Source: an uncultured Rickettsiales bacterium
GTDB taxonomy: Bacteria; Pseudomonadota; Alphaproteobacteria; Rs-D84
NCBI GenBank assembly: GCA_900549365.1
Contig: UROD01000002.1
Coordinates: 1-38,159 of the forward strand
Direction of reading: 5' to 3'
DNA length: 38,159 bases
Notes under the pieces: model-generated
Told to the model about the DNA's origin: nothing
What the model saw: the letters and a program-made list of their open reading frames with translations, nothing else
Databases searched by the model: none
Made by a program: the position numbers and the translations under genes
In this document: positions 15,493 through 23,599 of the stretch, piece after piece
Position numbering within the stretch: the stretch's first letter is position 1
Layout of the letters: each line of letters begins with the position of its first letter

Positions 15493-17172
15493 ATGTTCGC
15501 GTTACGTTTTTTGTCCAAGGACAAATTTGACAGCTATGAGGATTATCGTAAAAACGCTGTGCCGCATGTCCCAGACAATTTTAATTTTGCATATGATGTT
15601 ATAGATGTTATCGCCGCCGAAGATCCGGACAAGGTTGCTTTGTTGTGGACAAATGATTTGGGTGAAAAAAAGACATTTACATTTCGTGATTTGTCGCTGA
15701 TGTCAAATTCGGTTGCGAATTTCTTGGTGTCCCGTGGTTTGAAAAAGGGGGACACAGCGTTGTTATTTATGCGTCGTCGCTGGGAATACTGGGTTCTGAT
15801 GATGGCTATGCACAAGGTTGGGGCGATTCCTATTCCATCAACCAACCAGTTAAAGGCCGAAGATATCAAATATCGTATTGATACGGCGGGTGTTGGGACA
15901 ATTATTGCATTTGATGATGGTACGGTAATGAATGAAATCCGTAATGCCATTGGTGATTCCGCGGTTCAGTTGATTTCAAATGATGAAATTGCACGCGCCG
16001 TTACAACAGAATCAACCGAGTTTGCGCGTGTGCCAAACGAGAACAACGATACAATGGTAATTTATTTTACCAGTGGCACGACAGATTTACCAAAGATGGT
16101 CGCGCACGATTATACATACCCATTGGGGCATATCAACACGGCCGTATTTTGGCAGCGTCTGCGTGATGGCGATATTCATTTGACGGTTTCTGAATCTGGT
16201 TGGGCAAAGTGTTCGTGGGGCAAGATGTACGGTCAATGGATGGCGGGTGCGATTGTATTTGTGTACGATTTTTCTGGGATTGCCACAGCGCATGATTTAT
16301 TGACTGCGGTGTCTGAAAATCATGTTACGTCATTCTGTGCACCACCAACCGCGTACAAGATGTTGATACATGGCGATTTGTCCAAATATGATTTGTCGTC
16401 ATTAAATAAAGTCGATATCGCGGGCGAGGCATTGAATCCAGAGGTCTACTATAAATTCTTGGAACAGACGGGAATTAAACTGCGCGAAGGATTTGGTCAG
16501 ACCGAAACATGCGTCATGTTGTTCACCAATGAATGGATTGAACCGAAACCAGGCAGCATGGGTATGCCTGCTGCGGGTTGGGATATTCAGTTATTGGACG
16601 AACGTGGTCGTCCTGTCCCAGATGACACCGTTGGTGAAATCTGTGTTTCGTTAAAGAATGGCAAACCATTAGGATTGTTCAAGGGGTATCACAATGCGGA
16701 AAAATTGACCGCGGCGGCGTTTCGTGATGATGTTTATCATACGGGTGATGTTGCGTATCGTGATTCAGATGGATATTTCTGGTTTGTGGGACGCAATGAT
16801 GATTTGATTAAAACATCTGGGTATCGCGTCAGCCCATTTGAAGTAGAATCTGTTTTAATAGAACATCCTGCCGTGCGCGAGGTTGCCGTTACCGGTATCC
16901 CAGATGCGTCGCGTGGTATGGCGGTCAAGGCAACGATTGTCCTGAATAAATATTTTCAGCCAACTGAATTTCTGAAAGGGCAATTACAACAACATGTTCG
17001 TAATCGTACCGCACCGTACAAGTGTCCACGTGTGATTGAATTTGTAGACAGTTTGCCAATGACCATCAGTGGCAAAATCAAACGTGCGCTGATACGTACA
17101 ATTGACAGTACGAAAAACACACTGATTGACCCAATCAAAACCACTATTTTGGGTAAAGACGAAGAAAAATAG
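15493..17172 (+). CDS. AMP-forming acyl-CoA synthetase, medium-chain type (559 aa)
   Basis: It activates a carboxylic acid to an acyl-adenylate, then an acyl-CoA thioester. AAAGAAAGGAAAAAACT precedes the ATG. Adenylation motifs visible are YFTSGTTDLPKM (about residues 194-205), SGWAKCSWGK, REGFGQTET, GDVAYRDSDGYFWFVGR, and the hinge SGYRVSPFEVES. The C-terminal catalytic lysine is in MTISGKIKRALIR. The overall pattern is that of medium-chain acyl-CoA/propionate-type synthetases. The P-loop usually reads SGTTGxPK; here the glycine is Asp, which is odd and may alter ATP handling. Its place between fabF and mltG suggests fatty-acid recycling or uptake, but the substrate cannot be read from sequence. 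Confidence 0.88.
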   Translation: MFALRFLSKDKFDSYEDYRKNAVPHVPDNFNFAYDVIDVIAAEDPDKVALLWTNDLGEKKTFTFRDLSLMSNSVANFLVSRGLKKGDTALLFMRRRWEYWVLMMAMHKVGAIPIPSTNQLKAEDIKYRIDTAGVGTIIAFDDGTVMNEIRNAIGDSAVQLISNDEIARAVTTESTEFARVPNENNDTMVIYFTSGTTDLPKMVAHDYTYPLGHINTAVFWQRLRDGDIHLTVSESGWAKCSWGKMYGQWMAGAIVFVYDFSGIATAHDLLTAVSENHVTSFCAPPTAYKMLIHGDLSKYDLSSLNKVDIAGEALNPEVYYKFLEQTGIKLREGFGQTETCVMLFTNEWIEPKPGSMGMPAAGWDIQLLDERGRPVPDDTVGEICVSLKNGKPLGLFKGYHNAEKLTAAAFRDDVYHTGDVAYRDSDGYFWFVGRNDDLIKTSGYRVSPFEVESVLIEHPAVREVAVTGIPDASRGMAVKATIVLNKYFQPTEFLKGQLQQHVRNRTAPYKCPRVIEFVDSLPMTISGKIKRALIRTIDSTKNTLIDPIKTTILGKDEEK

Positions 17173-17182
17173 CGGGCGCGTA

Positions 17183-18199
17183 ATGAAACGAACCAGACGA
17201 CGTTGTTTTAACGATTTGACGAAAATGGGGTTGACGATTGCCGCGCTGGTAATCGTTGGGTGCGTGTATTCGTTCGGTATAAAATCGCCGATTCGCAATG
17301 CGACAACATTTACATTGGCGCGTGGTGCATCGGTGTCGTCGGTTGCGGCATCGTTGTACGCTGGTGGTTTGATTACATCACCTGATGCGTTCAAATTTGC
17401 GGTGCGTATGCATGGGGGCAAAATTCAATCGGGGCGTTATGACATTCCGCGTCGCACCAGTGTGTGGCGTATTGCACATATGTTTGCAACGGGCGATGTT
17501 GCCGCAACAGTTGTTGTCATACCAGAGGGGTTGACCATTAAACAAATCAAGCAATTGTTGCTGACGCAACCTGATTTGTCGGGTGGGGTTGAATGCAGGG
17601 CAGGGCGCAGTGACGCTGTATGCAATTTGCATGATGGTGATATATTCCCCGATTCGTATCGTGTGGCAACCGGCACGTCGCGATTGGCGGTATTAGAACT
17701 GGCACGCAAAAAGATGGCCGGTATTGAGGATGCGTGGGCGCGCGCGGGACGCATTATGCCATCGCCGTTACGCAGTTGGAATGATGTTGTGACATTGGCG
17801 TCAATTGTCCAGAAAGAAACCCCGCGCGAATCGGAAATGCCAATTGTAGCCAGTGTGTATTTGAATCGTCTGCGCAAAAATATGCGATTACAGGCCGATC
17901 CAACCGTTGTTTATGCGCTGACAAATGGTTTGGGCGATATGCAGGGGGCGGCATTGTTGCGTGGGCACTTGCGCGTGGATAGTCCTTACAACACATACAC
18001 GCATGGTGGGTTGCCACCAGCACCGATTGCCAATGTCGGTCAGGCGGCGATTCGCGCTGTATTGCGTCCGGCAGATACTAACTATCTGTATTTTGTCGCA
18101 GATGGACGTGGTGGACACAAGTTTGCAAATTCATATGACGAACATATTAGAAATCACGCTGACTGGCGCGAGATAAAAAAATTACGTAACGGGCAGTAA
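17183..18199 (+). CDS. mltG: Endolytic murein transglycosylase MltG (338 aa)
   Basis: MltG cleaves nascent peptidoglycan strands within the chain and helps set glycan length, acting at the outer face of the inner membrane. The frame is open upstream, but ATG at 17183, ten bases after the synthetase stop, gives a basic N-terminus and one membrane helix (about residues 15-35). A LysM-like segment follows. The catalytic region ASIVQKETPRESEMPIVASV contains the expected glutamate, followed by the family motif LQADPTVVYAL and SPYNTYTHGGLPPAPI. Length is typical. It is close-packed with the synthetase and probably co-transcribed with it. Confidence 0.93.
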   Translation: MKRTRRRCFNDLTKMGLTIAALVIVGCVYSFGIKSPIRNATTFTLARGASVSSVAASLYAGGLITSPDAFKFAVRMHGGKIQSGRYDIPRRTSVWRIAHMFATGDVAATVVVIPEGLTIKQIKQLLLTQPDLSGGVECRAGRSDAVCNLHDGDIFPDSYRVATGTSRLAVLELARKKMAGIEDAWARAGRIMPSPLRSWNDVVTLASIVQKETPRESEMPIVASVYLNRLRKNMRLQADPTVVYALTNGLGDMQGAALLRGHLRVDSPYNTYTHGGLPPAPIANVGQAAIRAVLRPADTNYLYFVADGRGGHKFANSYDEHIRNHADWREIKKLRNGQ

Positions 18200-18265
18200 A
18201 AAGACGTCATTTGTTAATTTTTTTAATAATTTATTTTTTATAATAAAATGCTGTTTTTGATAAAT

Positions 18266-18292
18266 AAAACGCCCAGATTTCTGGGCGTTTTA
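18266..18292 (+). terminator. Intrinsic terminator after mltG
   Basis: AAAACGCCCAGA / TCTGGGCGTTTT perfect stem with a tiny loop; T-rich downstream. The 18200-18265 stretch before it is A/T-rich with nothing else visible. Confidence 0.8.
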
Positions 18293-18374
18293 ATGTTTTT
18301 TTGTGGAATCAAATCCGAATCGCGAACGCGCGTATTATAGCATATTTTTGGGGCTGGTGCAAAAATCTTTGCGG

Positions 18375-18404
18375 TTGAATATAGGTATAAATTCAAGGTA
18401 CAAT
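18375..18404 (+). promoter_or_regulatory. Promoter of the 18462 outer-membrane gene
   Basis: TTGAAT (18375-18380), 18-base spacer, TACAAT (18399-18404). A leader of about 50 bases containing a CTAGA/TCTAG hairpin precedes AAAGGGAAAGGA and the ATG. Confidence 0.5.
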
Positions 18405-18461
18405 ACAGGTAACTAGACAGTCAAATCTAGTGTTCTTTTAACAAAAGGGAAAGGATATATT

Positions 18462-19247
18462 ATGAAAAAATTAGCTTTAACTTCCTTGATGGCTGTATTT
18501 GCAGTTTCTGCTGCGAACGCTGCGGTGATTAACGATAATCCGCTGTATCGTCCAATGCAGGGTCAGGCGTACAGTATTACTGGGTTGGAATCTCATTCCA
18601 AATCAACCAGTAATTGGGACGCGACCGAAGAATTGGCTTACGGTGTTACAGATAAATTAGCAGTTGGTATGGAATTATCTGCATCCGAAAGCAACTGGTT
18701 CGATAAATCCGGCATTGATACATTTGGTATCGGCGCAAACTATCGCGTATTTGAACAGAGTGGTTGGGCTGTCGATGTTATGGGTTCTTATGGTCTGTAT
18801 GGCGTTCTGCCATATGGCGGTTCATTCTTGGACAAAGACGTAACAACTTACCAGTGGACAATTGGTGCACAGGTTGGCAAAGAATTTGGTAACCTGACAT
18901 TGGCTGGTCACGTTGCGATGGACTATGTCAACAGCGAATCCTTTAACTGGAATGACGATGGCATTCATCAGGTTCGTTTGGGCTTGGATGGATTCTTGGC
19001 ATTGGACAGCAACTGGGCATTGGTTGGTGGTGTTGAATACGCCGGTATTGCCGATGACAAACTGCCAAATGGTGCAAAGGTTGAAAATGCTGGCACATGG
19101 ACAGGCACAGTTGGTGTGAACTATAACTTCTGTGACAACACATTTGTTGGCGCGTATGTTGGACGTGAAATGTCCCACACTGGCGCAGGCGAATGGTCAA
19201 CAGATGCTGGTTTCGCATTTGGTGCTAAATTCGGTGCACAGTTCTAA
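18462..19247 (+). CDS. Outer-membrane beta-barrel protein (261 aa)
   Basis: Residues 1-20 are a clear signal peptide ending ANA. The mature chain alternates polar and hydrophobic residues with Gly and aromatic positions (for example IDTFGIGANYRVFEQSGWAVDVMGSYGLYGV). It ends with a C-terminal phenylalanine (FGAKFGAQF), as transmembrane barrel strands do for BAM recognition. The regularity suggests about 10-12 strands, an estimate. It has a strong ribosome-binding site and its own promoter and terminator, so it may be highly expressed. No porin-specific motif is recognised; it could be a porin-like or structural barrel. Confidence 0.75.
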   Translation: MKKLALTSLMAVFAVSAANAAVINDNPLYRPMQGQAYSITGLESHSKSTSNWDATEELAYGVTDKLAVGMELSASESNWFDKSGIDTFGIGANYRVFEQSGWAVDVMGSYGLYGVLPYGGSFLDKDVTTYQWTIGAQVGKEFGNLTLAGHVAMDYVNSESFNWNDDGIHQVRLGLDGFLALDSNWALVGGVEYAGIADDKLPNGAKVENAGTWTGTVGVNYNFCDNTFVGAYVGREMSHTGAGEWSTDAGFAFGAKFGAQF

Positions 19248-19269
19248 TATTTAATTGGAACAAATATGG

Positions 19270-19295
19270 GCCCGCGCAGATTGCGCGGGTCTTTT
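19270..19295 (+). terminator. Intrinsic terminator after the first beta-barrel gene
   Basis: CCCGCGCA-GAT-TGCGCGGG stem, extended by a G-T pair, followed by TCTTTTG. Confidence 0.8.
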
Positions 19296-19312
19296 GTTTG
19301 AATTTCGTCCTG

Positions 19313-19342
19313 TTGTGTGCGTGATGGCATCGGCGGTACAAT
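19313..19342 (+). promoter_or_regulatory. Candidate promoter close to the start of the 19352 gene
   Basis: TTGTGT (19313-19318), 18-base spacer, TACAAT (19337-19342). Transcription would begin around 19349, only a few bases before the ATG, with no obvious ribosome-binding site. This is a second near-leaderless candidate in this window. Confidence 0.45.
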
Positions 19343-19351
19343 TGCACCAAG

Positions 19352-20113
19352 ATGGCCAGATTGCGGAATTTTTTTGGAATTATATTGATAATCGGAATAT
19401 GCGCGGCGTCGCGCGCCGATGTCGGCGACGTCAGTCGTATTGTAAAGTCCGGTGAATTTTCAGCGCATTTTGGGACGGCCTTTGTCACAGGTCGGACGCG
19501 CGATGGGCATTCGCAAACAGATTTTTCCGCCGGTCGCATACATGAAACCAGTTTGACATTGGATTACAGTCCTAATGACTTTTTTACTGTGCAATTCAGT
19601 ACAGATAACGATTATTCCGATATGCAAATCGGGGCATTATATAAAATATGGACAACGCCCCCACTGAAATTCGAGGCCGGCGTGGCATACGGTCCCGCAT
19701 GGACAAAACGGGCGACCGATGGCGTCCGATATGGTCGCAACAATGTAATATTAGATATGCGTTTGCATGGCGTGCGCTGGTCGCGCACACAATGGTCGGT
19801 CAAGGTATCGCCACAATTTGTAATGGATGATGACGGAAATTTCTGGAATATAAAAATTTCGCCACAAATTATGTACTATTTTGTTCAAAATCTGGCTGCT
19901 ATCTTGGGCTTTGATTATGATTTTTTGCAAATTTCGCGTCCCAAAACAATATATAATCGTTCGGTCAGTGCCGAAGCAGTGTATAATATGTCGGACGCCG
20001 CATCGGTAAATCCATATGTAAAATACCATTTTGAAACCAAAGATGCCGACAATGAATTGATTGACTGTGATGACTATTGGAAATTTGGTGTCAGTTTTTC
20101 AGTTAAATTCTAA
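19352..20113 (+). CDS. Predicted outer-membrane beta-barrel protein (253 aa)
   Basis: Residues 1-22 form a signal peptide (RLRNFFGIILIIGICAAS, cleavage after SRA). The body shows alternating strands rich in aromatic residues (SLTLDYSPNDFFTVQFSTDND, then FEAGVAYGPAW). It closes with FGVSFSVKF, a classic C-terminal barrel strand ending in Phe. It resembles the previous gene only in general architecture. The start is chosen because it gives the signal peptide; the usual Shine-Dalgarno sequence is missing. Function unknown, presumably an envelope barrel. Confidence 0.7.
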   Translation: MARLRNFFGIILIIGICAASRADVGDVSRIVKSGEFSAHFGTAFVTGRTRDGHSQTDFSAGRIHETSLTLDYSPNDFFTVQFSTDNDYSDMQIGALYKIWTTPPLKFEAGVAYGPAWTKRATDGVRYGRNNVILDMRLHGVRWSRTQWSVKVSPQFVMDDDGNFWNIKISPQIMYYFVQNLAAILGFDYDFLQISRPKTIYNRSVSAEAVYNMSDAASVNPYVKYHFETKDADNELIDCDDYWKFGVSFSVKF

Positions 20114-20236
20114 TTTTTTGCCGTATTATTTCTTTGTCGATTAGTTAAATTGTACCAAGTTCGTTTTTGTCATTTGATAAAATTCTGTCAGCCCTTAAAA
20201 TCAGGCGGTTTTGCAATGTTTGTTAAAGAATATTTC
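20114..20236. other. A/T-rich gap before the str promoter
   Basis: I see no gene or convincing terminator between the second barrel gene and the rpsL promoter. Confidence 0.4.
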
Positions 20237-20265
20237 TTGACAATTCAGGGCGGTGTGGTTATAGT
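20237..20265 (+). promoter_or_regulatory. Near-consensus sigma-70 promoter of the str operon
   Basis: A perfect TTGACA (20237-20242), 17-base spacer and TATAGT (20260-20265). It is the best promoter in the window, as fits ribosomal genes. The leader of about 140 bases to rpsL holds a CTTTCC/GGAAAG hairpin (20273-20294) and a CGGCGCGCCG palindrome (20339-20348). Confidence 0.8.
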
Positions 20266-20413
20266 GTACTAGCTTTCCGTGTAAACAAGGAAAGAGAAAA
20301 ACACAGAAAACTGCGACATTTTGCAGGTTTATAATCAGCGGCGCGCCGTTGAAATAAATCTGGTGGCAGGTTTTGTGCAGACAAAAAAGCAAGAACAAAC
20401 AAAGAGATTTTGA

Positions 20414-20785
20414 ATGCCAACAGTAAATCAACTGATTCGGAAACCTCGTAAAAAGGTCGTTGTGAAATCCACAGCGCCTGATATGATGGAAGCTCCGCAG
20501 AAGCGTGGTGTTTGCACACGTGTGTACACAACCACACCTAAGAAACCTAACTCGGCGCAACGTAAGGTTGCACGTGTAAAATTGGCCAATGGTCGCGAAG
20601 TAACCGCGTACATTCCTGGCGAAGGTCACAATTTGCAGGAACACAGCGTTGTTATGATTCGTGGCGGTCGTGTAAAGGACTTGCCTGGTGTTAAATACCA
20701 CATTATCCGTGGTGTCTTGGATACCAAGGGCGTAGACAGCCGCAAGCAGGGTCGTTCCTTGTACGGTGCAAAGACCGGTAAATAA
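20414..20785 (+). CDS. rpsL: 30S ribosomal protein S12 (123 aa)
   Basis: S12 lies at the decoding centre. The hallmark TPKKPNSAQRKVARVKL is present, with lysine at the position whose mutation gives streptomycin resistance, and GGRVKDLPGVKYH follows. By these residues the protein is of the sensitive type. The length is typical. First gene of the str operon; rpoBC, which often precede it, are not in the window. Confidence 0.98.
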   Translation: MPTVNQLIRKPRKKVVVKSTAPDMMEAPQKRGVCTRVYTTTPKKPNSAQRKVARVKLANGREVTAYIPGEGHNLQEHSVVMIRGGRVKDLPGVKYHIIRGVLDTKGVDSRKQGRSLYGAKTGK

Positions 20786-20824
20786 TAAATCAACCAAAAC
20801 ACGTAATTAAATTTATGTGAGTAA

Positions 20825-20841
20825 TCTGTGAAAGGCACAGA
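20825..20841 (+). other. Small hairpin between rpsL and rpsG
   Basis: TCTGTG-AAAGG-CACAGA, about 25 bases before rpsG. In other bacteria S7 binds the rpsL-rpsG gap to regulate the operon; whether this hairpin is such a site is inference. Confidence 0.4.
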
Positions 20842-20865
20842 CGAAGAAATAAAAGGAAATATAAA

Positions 20866-21339
20866 ATGTCAAGACGTAAAAGTGCAGCAAAACGTGAAAT
20901 TCTGCCAGATTCCAAGTACAACAATCTGGTTGTTGCAAAATGTATCAATGTAGTTATGTGGGACGGCAAGAAAGAAGTTGCCGAAAATATCGTTTATGGT
21001 GCATTAGAAAAACTGAAAAAAGTCGCAAAAGACGGTGATGAATTGACTGCTTTCTTGGAAGCCGTAGATGCATTGAAGCCATCTGTAGAAGTCAAGGGCC
21101 GTCGTGTTGGCGGTGCGACATATCAGGTTCCAGTAGAGGTTCGTCCTGTGCGTCAACAGACATTGGCGTTGCGTTGGTTGGTAATGTTTGCCCGTAAACG
21201 TGGCGAACGCGCAATGGAAGACAGATTGTTTGGTGAATTGCGTGATGCTTTGTCCGGTCAGGGTGGGGCGTTCAAGAAAAAGATTGATACCCACAAGATG
21301 GCAGAAGCCAACAAGGCGTTTGCTCATTTCCGTTGGTAA
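20866..21339 (+). CDS. rpsG: 30S ribosomal protein S7 (157 aa)
   Basis: S7 is the primary assembly protein of the 30S head and contacts E-site tRNA. The family signatures are the start MSRRKSAAKRE, the region around VEVKGRRVGGATYQVPVEV, and RWLVMFARKRGE. Length matches the usual 156-157. AAAAGGAAATATAAA precedes the ATG. Confidence 0.98.
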   Translation: MSRRKSAAKREILPDSKYNNLVVAKCINVVMWDGKKEVAENIVYGALEKLKKVAKDGDELTAFLEAVDALKPSVEVKGRRVGGATYQVPVEVRPVRQQTLALRWLVMFARKRGERAMEDRLFGELRDALSGQGGAFKKKIDTHKMAEANKAFAHFRW

Positions 21340-21397
21340 TTAATTTATTAAAAAACAATCGGATTAAACACAAGACAAATAAATAAGGAAAGAATCT

Positions 21398-23479
21398 ATG
21401 TCAGTCGGAAAAACCGCTCCTTTACATATGTACCGCAATATCGGCATTATGGCTCATATTGACGCGGGTAAAACAACAACATCAGAACGTATTCTTTTCT
21501 ATACAGGGAAAACATACAAAATCGGCGAAGTTCACGATGGTGGCGCGACGATGGACTGGATGGAACAAGAACAAGAACGTGGTATTACAATTACATCTGC
21601 GGCAACAACATGCTTTTGGCGTGATCACCGTATCAATCTGATTGATACCCCGGGACACGTGGACTTTACAATGGAAGTAGAACGTTCCTTGCGTGTTTTG
21701 GACGGTGCTGTTGCAGTGTTTGAATCTGTGTCCGGTGTTCAGCCACAGACAGAAACAGTATGGCGTCAGGCAGACCGCTATAACGTTCCACGTATTTGCT
21801 TTATCAATAAGATGGATCGTATTGGTGGTAATTTCTTCCGCTGTGTTGATATGATTCGTGAACGCTTGGGCGCAAACCCATTGGTTGTTAATTTCCCAAT
21901 CGGCGCAGAATCTGATTTCCGTGGCGTTGTTGATGTCGTTGAAATGCGCGCTATTGTCTGGGAAGATGACTTGGGCAAAGACCCTCACATCAAACCAATT
22001 CCAGAAGAATTGCGCGAAAAAGCCGAAGAATTGCACAACAAACTGATTGAAGAAGTTGTGACATTGGACGACGATATTATGGAAGCGTACATGGAAGGTA
22101 CAAAACCAGACGTCGCCACAATTAAAAAACTGATTCGCAAGGGTACGATTGCCCAGAACTTTAACCCAGTTTTGTGCGGTACAGCATTCAAGAACAAGGG
22201 TGTTCAGCCACTGTTGGATGCTATTGTTGACTATTTGCCAAGCCCATTGGATATTCCTGCTATCAAGGGAACCAAGATGGACAAGAAAACGATTATCGAA
22301 CGTCACCCAAGCGCAAGCGAACCATTCGCAGCACTGGCTTTCAAGGTTGCAAATGACCCATTCGTTGGGAACCTGATGTTCATTCGTATTTATTCTGGTA
22401 AATTGACATCTGGCTCATACATCTACAACTCTAACCGTGACAAACGTGAACGTGTTGGTCGTATGTTGTTGATGCACTCTAACCAGCGTGAAGAGATCAA
22501 AGAAGCATCAGCCGGTGACATTATCACATTGGTCGGTATGAAAGAAACAATCACAGGTGATACACTGTGTGATGAAGCGAATCCAATCATCTTGGAAAAT
22601 ATTCACGTTCCAGAACCTGTTATCAGTATTGCGGTTGAACCAAAAACCAAGGCCGACATTGAAAAGATGTCATTGGGCTTGCAGGCATTGGCCAAAGAAG
22701 ACCCTTCGTTCCGCGTGTCGGTTGACGAAGAATCTGGTCAGACAATTTTGGCTGGTGTTGGTGAATTGCATTTGGAAATTTTGGTTGATCGTTTGCTGCG
22801 TGAATTCAAGGTTGACGTTAACGTCGGTGAACCACGTATTGCATATCGTGAAACATTCCGCAAGGCAGTTACCGAAGAATACACCCACAAGAAACAGTCG
22901 GGTGGTTCGGGTCAGTACGCACAGGTTAAAATCGAATTCGAACCATTGGAACCAGGCAAAGGTTATGAATTTGAAAACAAGATTGTCGGTGGTGCTATTC
23001 CAAAAGAATACATCCCTGGCGTTGAAAAGGGTTTGAAGATAGCCCAACAGACAGGTGTTCTGATTGGCTATCCGACAGTGGATTTCAAGGCAACGTTGGT
23101 TGATGGTAAATATCACGAAGTTGACTCCAACGTGTTGTGCTTTGAAATTGCGGCGCGTGCTTGCTTCCGCGAAGCCATGAAAAAAGCATCGCCAAAGTTG
23201 CTGGAACCGATTATGAAGCTTTCGGTAACTACGCCGGAAGAATACGTCGGTGACATTATCGGTGACTTGAACAGCCGCCGCGGACAAATCAATGGCATTG
23301 AAACTCAGTTTGGTAACCAGCAGATTTCAGCCTATGTTCCGTTGGCTAATCTGTTCGGATACGTCAAGACATTGCGTTCTTTGTCACAGGGGCGTGCAAA
23401 TCCTTATATGGAACTGTCGCACTATGCCGAAGTACCGCAGAACGTCGCAGATGAAGTTATCAAAAAGCTGACGAAATAA
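21398..23479 (+). CDS. fusA: Elongation factor G (693 aa)
   Basis: EF-G drives ribosomal translocation and, with RRF, recycling. GTPase motifs are AHIDAGKTTTSER (near residue 19), the RGITITSAATT switch, DTPGHVDFTMEVERSLRVLDG and NKMDRIGG. Domains II-V follow, including the domain IV EESGQ...SGGSGQYAQVKIEFEP region and the QINGIETQFGNQQISAYVPL end. Length is typical. AAGGAAAGAATCT precedes the ATG. Canonical position between rpsG and tuf. Confidence 0.98.
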   Translation: MSVGKTAPLHMYRNIGIMAHIDAGKTTTSERILFYTGKTYKIGEVHDGGATMDWMEQEQERGITITSAATTCFWRDHRINLIDTPGHVDFTMEVERSLRVLDGAVAVFESVSGVQPQTETVWRQADRYNVPRICFINKMDRIGGNFFRCVDMIRERLGANPLVVNFPIGAESDFRGVVDVVEMRAIVWEDDLGKDPHIKPIPEELREKAEELHNKLIEEVVTLDDDIMEAYMEGTKPDVATIKKLIRKGTIAQNFNPVLCGTAFKNKGVQPLLDAIVDYLPSPLDIPAIKGTKMDKKTIIERHPSASEPFAALAFKVANDPFVGNLMFIRIYSGKLTSGSYIYNSNRDKRERVGRMLLMHSNQREEIKEASAGDIITLVGMKETITGDTLCDEANPIILENIHVPEPVISIAVEPKTKADIEKMSLGLQALAKEDPSFRVSVDEESGQTILAGVGELHLEILVDRLLREFKVDVNVGEPRIAYRETFRKAVTEEYTHKKQSGGSGQYAQVKIEFEPLEPGKGYEFENKIVGGAIPKEYIPGVEKGLKIAQQTGVLIGYPTVDFKATLVDGKYHEVDSNVLCFEIAARACFREAMKKASPKLLEPIMKLSVTTPEEYVGDIIGDLNSRRGQINGIETQFGNQQISAYVPLANLFGYVKTLRSLSQGRANPYMELSHYAEVPQNVADEVIKKLTK

Positions 23480-23494
23480 AAAAATAAAAAAAGA

Positions 23495-23522
23495 TTGTGA
23501 TTTTTGATTTCTGGTTTATTAT
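23495..23522 (+). promoter_or_regulatory. Candidate tuf promoter
   Basis: TTGTGA (23495-23500), 16-base spacer, TATTAT (23517-23522), in the 120-base fusA-tuf gap. It would allow extra tuf transcription beyond read-through. Confidence 0.45.
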
Positions 23523-23555
23523 ATAGGCGTGAAATCCAAATAATAACCGGAAATC
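23506..23555 (+). other. Imperfect 16-bp inverted repeat upstream of tuf
   Basis: GATTTCTGGTTTATTAT pairs with ATAATAACCGGAAATC across an 18-base loop. It overlaps the candidate tuf promoter and could form a hairpin in read-through mRNA. No T-run follows. Confidence 0.5.
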
Positions 23556-23599
23556 AAAGTCAGAAATCATTAACAAGCCAAGCCTAAGGAGAAAAAACT

